From the NCBI RefSeq assembly GCF_028994805.1, contig NZ_JAJQQP010000009.1:62001-126000 (forward strand): 64,000 bases of DNA. Reading direction: 5' to 3'. Source of the stretch: Promicromonospora iranensis (lineage in GTDB: Bacteria > Actinomycetota > Actinomycetes > Actinomycetales > Cellulomonadaceae). The position numbers were made by a program, and so were the translations under genes. Numbering within the stretch: position 1 is the stretch's first letter; each line of letters begins with the position of its first letter. A model generated the notes under the pieces. That model had not been told where the DNA came from. It saw only the letters and a list, made by a program, of their open reading frames with translations, and searched no databases. Below, in pieces: positions 31,341 through 40,725 of this stretch.

Positions 31341-33110
31341 TTAGCGCTCCGGCTCGTCCTCGCCTATCGGGATCTTGCCCTTGCGCATCTCGACGGCGAT
31401 CTGCTCGGCGTCCAGCAGGTCCAGGGCGTTCCCGAGCTGGGCCGAGTCGTACGTGCCGGCGGACCGGGCGGCGAGCAGCTCCTCGCGCTGGGCGGCGATG
31501 GTGGCCAGCCGCAGCTCCCGGTACTGGACGAAGCGCTCCGTGGAGAGGACCGCGTCCTCGTCCTGCGACTCGTGCTCCCGGAACATGTCCTTGCGTACGC
31601 GGGCGACCACACCGTCGTCGTACGGTGTGCCGTCCGGGCGTCGGGGGTCGGCGAGGAACGCCCGAGCGGCCTGCTCGGTCTCGCGGCGCAGGGCGGGCAG
31701 GTCGCCCGTGGTGTCCTGCCCGACCAGTCCCAGCCGGCGGGTCACCCACGGGAGCGTGCTGCCCTGGACCAGCAGCGTGCCGAACGCGACACCGAACGCG
31801 ACGAGGACCAGGAAGGACCGGCCGGGCGTCTCCGCCGGCAGCGTCTGCGCCGCGGCGAGCGTCACGACGCCGCGCATGCCCGCCCACACCAGGAGGGTGC
31901 CCTCGCGCCAGCCGAGCGGCTTGGCGAGGACGTAGTCGATGTCGGCGGTGCGGCGGCGCAGCGTGCCCTGGATCCGCCGCAGGCGGGCGGTCGTCGAGTG
32001 CCGGCCCGTGTGCTCCGTGCTCTCGGCGGTCGCGGGCGGGGTGGCGGCGACCCGCAGGTCGATGCGGTCCTGGAATCCCGTGAGCGTCTCCCGGACCGCC
32101 TGGCCGCGGCGTGCCCGGCGGGCCTGGATACCGATCAGCGGCGTGACGAAGGCCGCGCGCACCACCAGGACGGCGGCGCCCGCGACCGCGGCGACCCCGG
32201 CGGCCTGCAGGACCGAGCCGCTGCCGTGCTCCGCGTCCTCGATCAGGTCGAAGAGCTGGATGCCCATCGCGAGGAAGACCGCGCCCTCGAGCAGCAGCTC
32301 GACGGTGTGCCAGTTGGACCGCTCCGCGATCCGGTCCTGCGGGCGCAGGTGCCGCGCGGAGCCGTTGCCGGTCACCAGGCCCGCCGCGACGACCGCCACC
32401 AGCCCCGACGCGCCCAGCTCCTCCGCGGGCAGGTACGCGAGGAACGGGACGACGAACGACATGGCCGTGCTCAGGGCGGCGTGCTGCAGGCGCTTGCGGA
32501 TGCGCAGGCCGACCCAGCCGACGGGGACCCCGACCACGACGGCGACACCCGCCGCGTACACGAAGCTGCCGACCACCTCCCACAGGCTGACGGACGCCGC
32601 CGTCGCCGCGATCGCCGACCGGAGCAGCACCAGCGCGGAGGCGTCGTTGAGCAGGGACTCGCCCTCGAGCATCGTGACGCTGCGCGGGGACGCCCCGAGC
32701 CGCTTCACGATGGTGGTCGCCACGGCGTCGGTCGGGCTGACGATCGCGCCCAGGGCGATGGCCGTGGCCAGGTCGATGTCCGGGATCAGCCACCGGAACA
32801 GCAGCCCGAGCAGCACCGAGCTGATCACCACGAGAGTGACGGACAGGCCGCCGATAGCCGTGAAGTCGCGCCGGAAGTCCATCGACGGCAGGCCGACCGC
32901 CGCGGAGTACAGCAGCGGGGGCAGCACGCCGCCGAGGATCAGCTCGGGCGGCACCTCGATCGCGGGCACCCAGGGCAGCAGGCTCACACCGGCGCCGAGC
33001 ACCACCAGGACCAGCGGCGACGCGACACCGGCCCGGGGCGCGAGCGCGGTGACGGCGATGATGAGGGCCGCCGCGGCGACGGCGATGGTCAGGTACTCGA
33101 CGTACTCCAC
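31341..33110 (-). CDS. CPA1-family Na+/H+ antiporter
   Basis: A 589-residue membrane antiporter with about 12 helices followed by a long cytoplasmic tail (about residues 440-589). Key motifs are in place: ALGAIVSPTDAVATTIVKRLG and MLEGESLLNDASALVLL, the ion-coordinating Asp regions of the NhaP/YjcE group. The GTG at 33110 starts just ahead of the first helix (YLTIAVAAAALIIAVTAL); longer frames upstream have no hydrophobic or charged signal. It would exchange Na+ (or K+) for H+ in pH and salt homeostasis. The downstream phosphatase gene is 10 bases away. Confidence 0.88.
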   Translation of the reverse strand: MEYVEYLTIAVAAAALIIAVTALAPRAGVASPLVLVVLGAGVSLLPWVPAIEVPPELILGGVLPPLLYSAAVGLPSMDFRRDFTAIGGLSVTLVVISSVLLGLLFRWLIPDIDLATAIALGAIVSPTDAVATTIVKRLGASPRSVTMLEGESLLNDASALVLLRSAIAATAASVSLWEVVGSFVYAAGVAVVVGVPVGWVGLRIRKRLQHAALSTAMSFVVPFLAYLPAEELGASGLVAVVAAGLVTGNGSARHLRPQDRIAERSNWHTVELLLEGAVFLAMGIQLFDLIEDAEHGSGSVLQAAGVAAVAGAAVLVVRAAFVTPLIGIQARRARRGQAVRETLTGFQDRIDLRVAATPPATAESTEHTGRHSTTARLRRIQGTLRRRTADIDYVLAKPLGWREGTLLVWAGMRGVVTLAAAQTLPAETPGRSFLVLVAFGVAFGTLLVQGSTLPWVTRRLGLVGQDTTGDLPALRRETEQAARAFLADPRRPDGTPYDDGVVARVRKDMFREHESQDEDAVLSTERFVQYRELRLATIAAQREELLAARSAGTYDSAQLGNALDLLDAEQIAVEMRKGKIPIGEDEPER

Positions 33111-33286
33111 GGCCCGACGGTACGAGACGCGGGGGACACCCGCCGACCGCTGGGCCCGGAATAACCGATCTGCCGCACCCACCCGTGCGGGCGCCCTTCG
33201 GTACGCGTAGGTTCTCGACAGGCGGCGGGACCCCGTCGCCGAGCAGGGGGCGCACAGTCGTGTGCCTGTGTCGAGAGGATTCGAAC

Positions 33287-33472
33287 ATGGGGCTTTTTGA
33301 CAAGGCCAAGAAGTTCGCGACCGACCCGGACAACATCGAGAAGGCGAAGGAGCAGCTCAACGACGGCAACGTCGACGCCGCCACCGACAAGCTGAAGGAA
33401 GTCACGCCCGACCAGGCGGACGGCCTGATCGACCAGCTGGGCGACAAGGCCAAGGACTACGGCCAGAGCTGA
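33287..33472 (+). CDS. Small helical charged protein, MT0933-antitoxin-like or unknown
   Basis: A 61-residue protein (MGLFDKAKKFATD...) rich in Lys, Asp and Ala with heptad-like helical spacing and no membrane segment. The LFDKAKKFATDPDNIEKAKEQL pattern resembles short proteins annotated as Rv0909/MT0933-type antitoxins and other helical stress proteins, but no toxin gene is adjacent. Divergent from the antiporter gene. A role is not assigned. Confidence 0.55.
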   Translation: MGLFDKAKKFATDPDNIEKAKEQLNDGNVDAATDKLKEVTPDQADGLIDQLGDKAKDYGQS

Positions 33473-33528
33473 CCCACCGGTCGGCCTGCGGCGTGACTGC
33501 AGGCACGGGACCGCCGCTGTATCGGTAC

Positions 33529-33566
33529 GATCGAGGGGCACCGTCCGCGGACGGTGCCCCTCGATC
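33529..33566 (+). terminator. Perfect 18-bp stem in the thrS leader (terminator or attenuator)
   Basis: GATCGAGGGGCACCGTCC pairs with its exact complement across only two central bases (33547-33548), followed by CGTTTCTTCTC. It ends 32 bases before the thrS GTG and 56 bases after the small protein's stop. It could terminate that gene or attenuate thrS. No T-box sequence is seen around it. Confidence 0.65.
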
Positions 33567-33598
33567 CGTTTCTTCTCGCATTTCCAAGGAGCACCCCT

Positions 33599-35629
33599 GT
33601 GTCCGACGTCGTATCGCCGCCCAGCCCTGCCGCAATCAACCCGGCTGACACCGGCACGGAGGCGACGACGACCACCGCCACGACGACCGGCGTCGAGCTG
33701 TACGGCGCGCGCCGCGACGTGGTCGTGGTGCGGGTGGACGGCGAGCTGTGGGACCTCGACCGGGAGATCCCGGCCGGTCACAAGGTCGAGCCGGTGACCG
33801 TCGGCGAGCCGGACGGCCTGGCCGTGCTGCGGCACAGCGCCGCGCACGTGCTCGCCCAGGCGGTGCAGCAGGTCAACCCGGACGCGAAGCTGGGCATCGG
33901 CCCGCCCGTGACGGACGGCTTCTACTACGACTTCGACGTCGAGACGCCGTTCACGCCCGAGGACCTCAAGGCTCTCGACAAGATCATGGGCCGCATCATC
34001 AAGGAGGGCCAGACGTTCCGTCGTCGTGTGGTCACCGAGGACGAGGCGCGCGCGGAGCTGGCGAACGAGCCGTACAAGCTGGAGCTGATCGGCCTCAAGG
34101 GAGGCTCGGGCGACGCGGACGGTGCCGAGGACAACGGCGAGAACGTCGAGGTCGGCGGCGCCGAGCTCACGATCTACGACAACGTCCGCGGCGCGGGTCG
34201 CGAGACCGAGGCCGTGGTCTGGAGCGACCTGTGCCGCGGCCCGCACCTGCCGAACACGCGCCTGATCGGCAACGGGGTGCAGCTCATGCGCTCGGCCGCG
34301 GCCTACTGGCGCGGCAGCGAGAAGAACCCCATGCTGCAGCGTGTCTACGGCACGGCGTGGCCCACCAAGGACGAGCTCAAGGCGCACCTGGAGCGGCTGG
34401 CCGAGGCCGAGCGGCGCGACCACCGGCGCATCGGCGCCGAGATGGACCTGTTCAGCTTCCACGACGAGGTCGGCTCCGGCCTGCCGCTGTTCCACCCCAA
34501 GGGTGGCGTGATCAAGCGCGTCATGGAGGACTACGTCCGCCAGCGGCACATCGAGGAGGGCTTCTCCTACGTCGGTACGCCGCACATCACCAAGGACGGG
34601 CTGTTCCACACCTCGGGGCACCTGCCGTACTACTCGGACACCATGTTCCCGGAGATGGACCTCGAGGGGTCCAAGTACCGGCTCAAGGCCATGAACTGCC
34701 CGATGCACAACCTGATCTTCGCCTCGCGCGGGCGCTCGTACCGTGAGCTGCCGCTGCGCCTGTTCGAGTTCGGCTCGGTGTACCGGTACGAGAAGTCCGG
34801 CGTCGTGCAGGGCCTGACGCGCGTCCGCGGGCTGACCCAGGACGACTCGCACTCCTACGTGACGCCCGAGCAGGCGCCGTCCGAGGTCAAGCACCTGCTG
34901 GACTTCATGCTCAGCGTGCTGCGCGACTTCGGCCTCGACGACTTCTACCTGGAGCTGTCCACGCGGGACGACTCGAAGCCGGACAAGTTCGTCGGCTCCG
35001 ACGAGGACTGGGCCGCCGCCACGAAGATCCTCGAGGAGGTGGGCCGCGAGACCGGCCTGGAGCTCGTGGCCGACCCGGGCGGCGCCGCGTTCTACGGTCC
35101 GAAGATCTCGGTGCAGGCCAAGGACGCCATCGGGCGGACCTGGCAGATGGGCACCGTGCAGTACGACTTCAACCAGCCCAAGGGCTTCGGGCTGGAGTAC
35201 ACCGCTGCCGACGGTACCCGCCAGCAGCCCGTGATGATCCACTCGGCCAAGTTCGGCTCCATCGAGCGGTTCATGGGTGTGCTCATCGAGCACTACGCGG
35301 GCGCCTTCCCGGCCTGGCTCGCGCCCGTGCAGGTCAAGCTCGTCCCGGTCGCCGAGGCGTTCGACGACTACGTGAAGGACGTCGCCGCGCAGCTGACGGC
35401 CCGTGGCGTCCGCGTCGAGCTGGACCTGTCGGACGACCGGTTCGGCAAGAAGATCCGGAACGCGTCCAAGGAGAAGGTGCCGTTCACGCTCATCGCCGGC
35501 GGTGAGGACGTCGAGGCCGGTGCTGTGTCCTTCCGGTTCCGCGACGGGACGCAGGAGAACGGCGTGCCCGTGGCGGACGCCGTCGAGCGCATCGTGGCGG
35601 CCGTGGCCGAGCGGTCCCAGCAGGCCTGA
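33599..35629 (+). CDS. thrS: Threonine-tRNA ligase
   Basis: A 676-residue class II synthetase that charges tRNA-Thr. Domains: a degenerate TGS-like N-terminus (after a Thr-rich [12 protein letters not shown] stretch), the editing domain with [12 protein letters not shown] (HxxxH) and SDLCRGPHL, then the catalytic core with the zinc site around [12 protein letters not shown], motif 2 ([22 protein letters not shown]) and motif 3 near [19 protein letters not shown], and a C-terminal anticodon-binding domain. The GTG at 33599 is chosen because AAGGAG is correctly spaced. The low-complexity Thr stretch near the start is unusual. The stop overlaps the next gene's ATG by one base (TGATG). Confidence 0.96.
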   Translation: MSDVVSPPSPAAINPADTGTEATTTTATTTGVELYGARRDVVVVRVDGELWDLDREIPAGHKVEPVTVGEPDGLAVLRHSAAHVLAQAVQQVNPDAKLGIGPPVTDGFYYDFDVETPFTPEDLKALDKIMGRIIKEGQTFRRRVVTEDEARAELANEPYKLELIGLKGGSGDADGAEDNGENVEVGGAELTIYDNVRGAGRETEAVVWSDLCRGPHLPNTRLIGNGVQLMRSAAAYWRGSEKNPMLQRVYGTAWPTKDELKAHLERLAEAERRDHRRIGAEMDLFSFHDEVGSGLPLFHPKGGVIKRVMEDYVRQRHIEEGFSYVGTPHITKDGLFHTSGHLPYYSDTMFPEMDLEGSKYRLKAMNCPMHNLIFASRGRSYRELPLRLFEFGSVYRYEKSGVVQGLTRVRGLTQDDSHSYVTPEQAPSEVKHLLDFMLSVLRDFGLDDFYLELSTRDDSKPDKFVGSDEDWAAATKILEEVGRETGLELVADPGGAAFYGPKISVQAKDAIGRTWQMGTVQYDFNQPKGFGLEYTAADGTRQQPVMIHSAKFGSIERFMGVLIEHYAGAFPAWLAPVQVKLVPVAEAFDDYVKDVAAQLTARGVRVELDLSDDRFGKKIRNASKEKVPFTLIAGGEDVEAGAVSFRFRDGTQENGVPVADAVERIVAAVAERSQQA

Positions 35630-36201
35630 TGGAGCCCACCGTCCAGGACGCCGCGGACTTCGGCCCGCCCGACGACGGCCAGCAGCGGCTGTGGACGCCG
35701 CACCGCATGGTCTACATCGGCGGCCAGGACAAGCCAGCCGACTCGACGGTCGGGCAGTGTCCGTTCTGCCGCATCCCGCAGGGCGACGACGAGCAGGGGC
35801 TCGTCGTCGCCCGCGGGCAGCGGTGCTACGTCGTGCTGAACCTCTACCCGTACAACTCCGGGCACCTGATGGTGCTCCCGTACCGGCACGTCTCGGACTA
35901 CACGGACCTCGACGCGGACGAGACGGTCGAGCTGGCACAGATGACTCAGCAGGCCATGCGCGTGTCGCGCGCCGTGTACGCGCCCGCAGGCTTCAATCTT
36001 GGTATCAACCAGGGCGAGGTGGCGGGCGCGGGCATCGCGGCGCACCTGCACCAGCACGTGGTGCCGCGCTGGCTGGGCGACGCGAACTTCCTGCCCGTCG
36101 TCGGCCAGACCAAGGCGTTGCCCGAGCTGCTGGGAGAGACTCGCCGCCGGCTCGCGGAGGCGTGGGTGACCGCAGGGGGCGGCAACCAAGAGGAGAACTG
36201 A
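35629..36201 (+). CDS. HIT-family hydrolase (Ap4A phosphorylase/hydrolase-like)
   Basis: A 190-residue histidine-triad nucleotide-binding protein. The HIT motif is HLHQHVVPRW and an upstream CPFCRIP..H-type zinc-binding element is visible. LNLYPYNSGHLMVLPYRHV is typical of the Ap4A-active branch found next to PIM genes in actinomycetes. It starts on the thrS stop and ends directly before the PIP synthase ATG (36202), so it is inside the operon. Confidence 0.9.
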   Translation: MEPTVQDAADFGPPDDGQQRLWTPHRMVYIGGQDKPADSTVGQCPFCRIPQGDDEQGLVVARGQRCYVVLNLYPYNSGHLMVLPYRHVSDYTDLDADETVELAQMTQQAMRVSRAVYAPAGFNLGINQGEVAGAGIAAHLHQHVVPRWLGDANFLPVVGQTKALPELLGETRRRLAEAWVTAGGGNQEEN

Positions 36202-36831
36202 ATGTTACGGAGCCTGCGCTCCCTCATGACGACGGTGTTCACGCCCCTGGCCCGGCTGCTGCTCGCGCTGCGGGTCTCACCGGACGCCGTGACCGTCGCC
36301 GGCACGCTGATCGTCTCGGCGATCTCACTGACGCTGTTCCCCCTGGGGCACACGCTCGTGGGCGGCCTCCTGGTCGGGTTCTTCGTCCTGTTCGACTCGC
36401 TCGACGGGGTGATGGCGCGCATGTCCGGACGCTCCGGCCCGTGGGGCGCGTTCCTCGACTCCACGCTGGACCGCGTGGCCGACGGCGCGGTGTTCGGCGG
36501 CATCATGCTCTGGTTCGTCCTGCACCCCGACGAGCACCACGGCATGTGGGGCATCGCCGTCGCGCTGGCCTGCCTGGTGCTCGGCAGCGTGGTGCCGTAC
36601 GCCCGGGCCCGGGCCGAGAGCGTCGGGGCCACCGCGCAGGTCGGCATCGCCGAGCGCGCCGACCGGCTCCTGCTGGCACTCGTCCCGTTCACGTTCATGC
36701 AGGTCGGCCTGCCGGTGGTGGTGCTGGAGGTCGTCCTGACGCTGCTGGCGCTGGCGAGCCTCGTGACCGTGCTCCAGCGCATGGCCACGGTGCGCGCACA
36801 GCTCACCCGCCGAGCCGAGCAGGGGGCCTGA
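36202..36831 (+). CDS. pgsA: CDP-alcohol phosphatidyltransferase, phosphatidylinositol-phosphate synthase type
   Basis: A 209-residue membrane enzyme with about six helices. The CDP-alcohol signature is complete: DSLDGVMARMSGRSGPWGAFLD then STLDR (D-x2-D-G-x2-A-R-x8-G-x3-D-x3-D). In actinobacteria the enzyme at this place, directly before a PIM acyltransferase and PimA, makes phosphatidylinositol phosphate from CDP-diacylglycerol and inositol phosphate; this context decides the substrate over phosphatidylglycerophosphate. It is translationally coupled to the next gene (TGATG). Confidence 0.9.
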   Translation: MLRSLRSLMTTVFTPLARLLLALRVSPDAVTVAGTLIVSAISLTLFPLGHTLVGGLLVGFFVLFDSLDGVMARMSGRSGPWGAFLDSTLDRVADGAVFGGIMLWFVLHPDEHHGMWGIAVALACLVLGSVVPYARARAESVGATAQVGIAERADRLLLALVPFTFMQVGLPVVVLEVVLTLLALASLVTVLQRMATVRAQLTRRAEQGA

Positions 36832-37784
36832 TGAACGTCGCGTCGGCGTACACGTTCGCCTGGCGGAACGCCACGAAGATCCCCGAGCCCGTCCTGCGGG
36901 CCCTGTTCACCGTGGTGGCCGACGTCACCTGGCTGCGGCACGGCAAGAGCGTGCGGCGCATGGAGCAGAACTACGCCCGCGTCCGGCCGGACCTCGACGC
37001 TGCCGCGATTCGCCGCCTGTCCCGCGCCGGGATGCGCAGCTACATGCGGTACTTCCGCGAGGCGTTCACCCTGCAGGGCATCACCCCCGAGCAGCTGCGG
37101 GCACGCGTCCGCGTGGAGGGCTACGACGAGCACGTCCGGCCGGTGGTCGACGACGGGGGAGCGGTCTCGCTGGCGCTGGGCCACCTCGGCAACTGGGACC
37201 TGGCCGGCGCGTACGGCTCCCAGTACCTCGCGAGCGTGCTCACGGTCGCCGAGCGGCTCAAGCCCGACGAGCTGTTCGAGGAGTTCGTGCGGTTCCGCGG
37301 CTCGCTCGGCATCGACGTGCTGGCCCTCGGCAACGGCGACGTGCTCGGCGCCCTGATCCGCGGCGCCAAGGAGGGCAGCAAGCTCATCCCGCTGCTCAGC
37401 GACCGCGACCTCACCTCGACCGGTATCGAGGTGGACCTCGCCGGCCACCGGGCCCGCGTGGCCGCGGGGCCGGCCCTGCTCGGCCTGGAGGCCGGCGTCC
37501 CCGTGCACGCGGTGGGCATCACGTACGAGCGGCTGCACGGCGCCCGGCGTCGGGCCGCCCGGACGCCGTGGGGGATCGTCATCCGGTTCTACCCGCCCCT
37601 GCCCGTGCCCGACGCCGCGCTGCCCCGCGACGAGCGGTCACGCCTGCTCACCCAGGGCTGGGTCGACCAGCTCGCAGAGACGGTCGTCGAGCACACCCAC
37701 GACTGGCACATGCTGCAGCGCGTGTTCGTCGCCGACCTCGGGCCCGCCCGGCAGAAGGCCGCCCGCCCGCGGGAGACCGGATGA
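36831..37784 (+). CDS. Phosphatidylinositol mannoside acyltransferase
   Basis: A 317-residue membrane-associated acyltransferase of the LpxL/HtrB-like family (PatA/Rv2611c type). The catalytic HX4D motif is HLGNWD, preceded by SYMRYFREAFTLQGI; VHAVGITYERL and the VEHTHDWHMLQRVF end are typical. It would acylate the mannose of PIM1/PIM2 made by the next gene product. It overlaps PimA by four bases. Confidence 0.9.
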   Translation: MNVASAYTFAWRNATKIPEPVLRALFTVVADVTWLRHGKSVRRMEQNYARVRPDLDAAAIRRLSRAGMRSYMRYFREAFTLQGITPEQLRARVRVEGYDEHVRPVVDDGGAVSLALGHLGNWDLAGAYGSQYLASVLTVAERLKPDELFEEFVRFRGSLGIDVLALGNGDVLGALIRGAKEGSKLIPLLSDRDLTSTGIEVDLAGHRARVAAGPALLGLEAGVPVHAVGITYERLHGARRRAARTPWGIVIRFYPPLPVPDAALPRDERSRLLTQGWVDQLAETVVEHTHDWHMLQRVFVADLGPARQKAARPRETG

Positions 37785-39010
37785 GAGGCGCCCGGCGCCG
37801 CAGTCACCGCGCGCTGCGGGTCGGCATCGTCTGCCCCTACTCCTTCGACGCCCCCGGCGGCGTCCAGTTCCACGTGCGCGACCTCGCCGAGGCGCTGCAG
37901 GCCGCCGGCCACGAGGTGTCGGTGCTCGCCCCGTCCAGCGACGACATCAACCTGCCCGGGGTCGTCACCGCCGCCGGCCGCGCCGTCCCCGTGCCCTACA
38001 ACGGGTCGGTCGCACGGCTCACCTTCGGGCCGCTCACCGCGACCCGCGTCCGCCGCTGGCTGGAGGGCGGCATCGAGGGCCACCCCTTCGACATCGTCCA
38101 CCTGCACGAGCCGATGGTGCCGTCGTTGTCGATGCTCGCGCTGTGGCAGGCGACCGAGCCGGTGGTCGCCACCTTCCACACCTCGCAGGTGCGCTCGCGA
38201 GCGCTCCAGGTCGCCTACCCGCTCGTGCGCCAGTCCCTGGAGAAGATCGCCGCCCGCATCGCCGTCTCCGAGGACGCCCGCCGCACCCTCGTGGACCACC
38301 TCGGTGGCGACGCCGTCGTGATCCCGAACGGCGTCTACACCGAGGTGTTCTCGAGCAGCCCACGCCGCCCCGAGTGGACCGGGACCCCCGACGCGCCGAC
38401 CGTCGCGTTCCTCGGCCGCCTCGACGAGCCGCGCAAGGGACTGAGCCTCCTCGTGCAGGCCGTCCCCACCATCCTCGCCGGCATTCCCGGCGCCCGGTTC
38501 CTGGTGGCGGGCCGCGGCGACGGCATCGTCGCCGAGACCCGCGAGCTGCTGGGGGAGCAGGCCTCGTCCGTCGAGTTCCTCGGCGGAGTCACCGACGCCG
38601 AGAAGGCCCAGCTGCTCGCCTCCGCCGACCTCTACGTGGCGCCGCAGACCGGCGGGGAGAGCTTCGGCATCGTGCTCGTCGAGGCCATGGCCGCCGGTGC
38701 CGTGGTGGTGGCCAGCGACCTGGGCGCCTTCCAGCGCGTCCTGGACGACGGCGCGGCGGGCGCCCTGTTCCGCAACGGCGACCCCGCCGACCTCGCCGAC
38801 ACGGTGCTGTCGCTGCTGGCCGACCCGGCGCGGCGCGAGGCCTACCGCGCCCACGCCGCCGAGTGGGTCCAGCGGTTCGACTGGTCCGGCGTCACCGAGC
38901 AGGTGCTCGCCGTGTACGACATGACGCTCGCCGCCGACAACGCGATCGGCGGCGACGTCGTCGGACGGGTCATGGGGCTGTTCCCACGCCGTGTGGGAGG
39001 CGACGCATGA
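37781..39010 (+). CDS. pimA: Phosphatidylinositol alpha-mannosyltransferase PimA
   Basis: A 409-residue GT4 glycosyltransferase that transfers mannose from GDP-mannose to phosphatidylinositol. Evidence: VCPYSFDAPGGVQFHVRDLA (donor/acceptor loop with GGVQ), FDIVHLHEPMVPSLSMLAL, the EX7E motif in TGGESFGIVLVEAMAAG, and its place after the PIP synthase and acyltransferase genes. Four-base overlaps on both sides show tight coupling. Confidence 0.93.
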   Translation: MRGARRRSHRALRVGIVCPYSFDAPGGVQFHVRDLAEALQAAGHEVSVLAPSSDDINLPGVVTAAGRAVPVPYNGSVARLTFGPLTATRVRRWLEGGIEGHPFDIVHLHEPMVPSLSMLALWQATEPVVATFHTSQVRSRALQVAYPLVRQSLEKIAARIAVSEDARRTLVDHLGGDAVVIPNGVYTEVFSSSPRRPEWTGTPDAPTVAFLGRLDEPRKGLSLLVQAVPTILAGIPGARFLVAGRGDGIVAETRELLGEQASSVEFLGGVTDAEKAQLLASADLYVAPQTGGESFGIVLVEAMAAGAVVVASDLGAFQRVLDDGAAGALFRNGDPADLADTVLSLLADPARREAYRAHAAEWVQRFDWSGVTEQVLAVYDMTLAADNAIGGDVVGRVMGLFPRRVGGDA

Positions 39011-39594
39011 CCTGGTCCGAGATCGCGCTCATCGCGCTGGGGGCGCTCGCGGTCGGCCTGCTGCTCGCCTGGCGGGGCGCCTCCCGGCTGGACCGGCTGC
39101 ACCGCAAGGTCGCCGCGTCGCGGATCGCGCTCGACGCGCAGCTCGTGCGCAGGGCTTCGACGGCGGTCGAGCTCGCGGCCTCGGGCGCGCTGGACCCCGC
39201 GAGCGCGATCCTGGTGGCGGACGCCGCGTACACGGCGTCGGACGCCGGACCGGTGACCTCGCCCGCCGCCGCGTTGAAGATGGACGGGCTGGGACCGGAG
39301 CGGGAGCGGGCCGAGTCCGGGCTCACGGCGACCCTGCGCGAGGCCATGGGGTCGCCGGAGTCGATACAGCTCCTGCAGGCGGGGCCGTCGGGCGAGGTCG
39401 TGGCGGCGCTCGCCGCCGCCTGGTACCGCGCGACGCTGGCGCGCCGGTTCCACAACGAGGCGGTCGCGCAGACGCGGAGGGTGCGCAAGCTCTGGTACGT
39501 CCGGCTGTTCCACCTGGCGGGCCGGGCGCCGATGCCGCGCACCGTCGAGCTGGACGATGCCCTGCCGCACGCCCTGGAGCCCAACGGCGGATGA
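39007..39594 (+). CDS. LemA-like membrane-anchored protein
   Basis: A 195-residue protein with one N-terminal membrane helix ([18 protein letters not shown]) and a helical cytoplasmic or extracellular domain. The [31 protein letters not shown] segment and [17 protein letters not shown] resemble LemA-family helices. It is coupled to pimA by a four-base overlap and is the last gene before pdxS. Conserved at this location in several actinomycetes to my knowledge; function unknown. Confidence 0.62.
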   Translation: MTWSEIALIALGALAVGLLLAWRGASRLDRLHRKVAASRIALDAQLVRRASTAVELAASGALDPASAILVADAAYTASDAGPVTSPAAALKMDGLGPERERAESGLTATLREAMGSPESIQLLQAGPSGEVVAALAAAWYRATLARRFHNEAVAQTRRVRKLWYVRLFHLAGRAPMPRTVELDDALPHALEPNGG

Positions 39595-39712
39595 CCGCCC
39601 CGCGAACGGCGGACGGGGCGGGCCGGGGCGGACGATAAGATCTAGGCAGGGCGCCGACCGCGCCCGGAACGACCGGCGTCGATCCCATCGGCGAGAACTT
39701 TGCGAGGTAACC

Positions 39713-40627
39713 GTGACTGAATCCGTGACCGGCGAGAACACCGTGGGTACGGTCGGCACCGCGCGCGTGAAGCGCGGTATGGCCGAGATGCTCAAGGGCG
39801 GCGTCATCATGGACGTCGTCACGCCCGACCAGGCGAAGATCGCCGAGGACGCGGGTGCGGTGGCCGTCATGGCGCTGGAGCGGGTGCCTGCTGACATCCG
39901 TGCGCAGGGCGGCGTGTCGCGCATGAGCGACCCCGACATGATCGACGGCATCATCGAGGCCGTCTCGATCCCCGTGATGGCGAAGGCGCGCATCGGGCAC
40001 TTCGTCGAGGCGCAGGTGCTGCAGTCGCTCGGTGTCGACTACATCGACGAGTCCGAGGTGCTGACGCCGGCGGACTACACCAACCACATCGAGAAGTGGA
40101 ACTTCACCGTGCCGTTCGTGTGCGGTGCGACGAACCTGGGTGAGGCGCTGCGCCGCATCACCGAGGGTGCGGCGATGATCCGCTCGAAGGGTGAGGCCGG
40201 CACGGGCGACGTGTCGAACGCGACCACGCACATGCGCCAGATCCGCCAGCAGATCCGCCGCCTCACGTCGCTCCCGGAGGACGAGCTCTTCGTCGCCGCC
40301 AAGGAGCTGCAGGCGCCGTACGAGCTGGTCAAGGAGGTCGCGACCACGGGCAAGCTCCCGGTCGTGCTGTTCACGGCGGGCGGCATCGCCACGCCGGCGG
40401 ACGCCGCGATGATGATGCAGCTCGGTGCCGAGGGCGTGTTCGTCGGCTCCGGCATCTTCAAGTCGGGCAACCCGGCCCAGCGCGCCAAGGCGATCGTCCA
40501 GGCCACCACGTTCTTCGACGACGCCGACGTGATCGCCAAGGTCTCGCGTGGTCTCGGCGAGGCGATGGTCGGCATCAACGTCGAGGAGGAGCCGGCGCCG
40601 GTGCGGCTGGCGGAGCGCGGCTGGTGA
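39713..40627 (+). CDS. pdxS: Pyridoxal 5'-phosphate synthase, lyase subunit
   Basis: A 304-residue TIM-barrel enzyme making PLP from ribose 5-phosphate, glyceraldehyde 3-phosphate and ammonia, the last from the PdxT glutaminase. Diagnostic segments: [47 protein letters not shown], the catalytic lysines in [14 protein letters not shown] and [16 protein letters not shown], and [16 protein letters not shown]. The start is a GTG after GAGGT. pdxT is not found next to it; the 3' end abuts an apparent insertion whose far side carries a duplicate of the last 58 bases of this gene. Confidence 0.96.
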   Translation: MTESVTGENTVGTVGTARVKRGMAEMLKGGVIMDVVTPDQAKIAEDAGAVAVMALERVPADIRAQGGVSRMSDPDMIDGIIEAVSIPVMAKARIGHFVEAQVLQSLGVDYIDESEVLTPADYTNHIEKWNFTVPFVCGATNLGEALRRITEGAAMIRSKGEAGTGDVSNATTHMRQIRQQIRRLTSLPEDELFVAAKELQAPYELVKEVATTGKLPVVLFTAGGIATPADAAMMMQLGAEGVFVGSGIFKSGNPAQRAKAIVQATTFFDDADVIAKVSRGLGEAMVGINVEEEPAPVRLAERGW

Positions 40628-40702
40628 CGCTCTGTTCCCAGGGCGTTGATCTGCCCTAATGCGGTTGAAGAGGCCCTGCAGACTTCACCTCTGCAGGGCC
40701 TC
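40570..40702 (+). repeat. Direct repeat, proximal copy: pdxS 3' end plus terminator
   Basis: The first 60 bases (40570-40629: end of pdxS, stop codon and two bases) are identical to 43272-43331. The next 73 bases are about three-quarters similar and both end in a terminator hairpin beginning GAGGCC. Here the hairpin arms are 40670-40681 and 40691-40702 (GAGGCCCTGCAG). Confidence 0.88.
40670..40702 (+). terminator. pdxS terminator
   Basis: A 12-bp perfect stem with nine-base loop downstream of pdxS. The following gene starts 24 bases later. A structurally equivalent but sequence-different hairpin lies at 43371-43403. Confidence 0.8.
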
Positions 40703-40725
40703 GCTGTCTCGTCTACGGAGGCTCG

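Noticed and set aside
33473-33598. T-box riboswitch ahead of thrS
   Set aside because: No T-box consensus and no specifier-loop layout could be found; only a simple hairpin is present.
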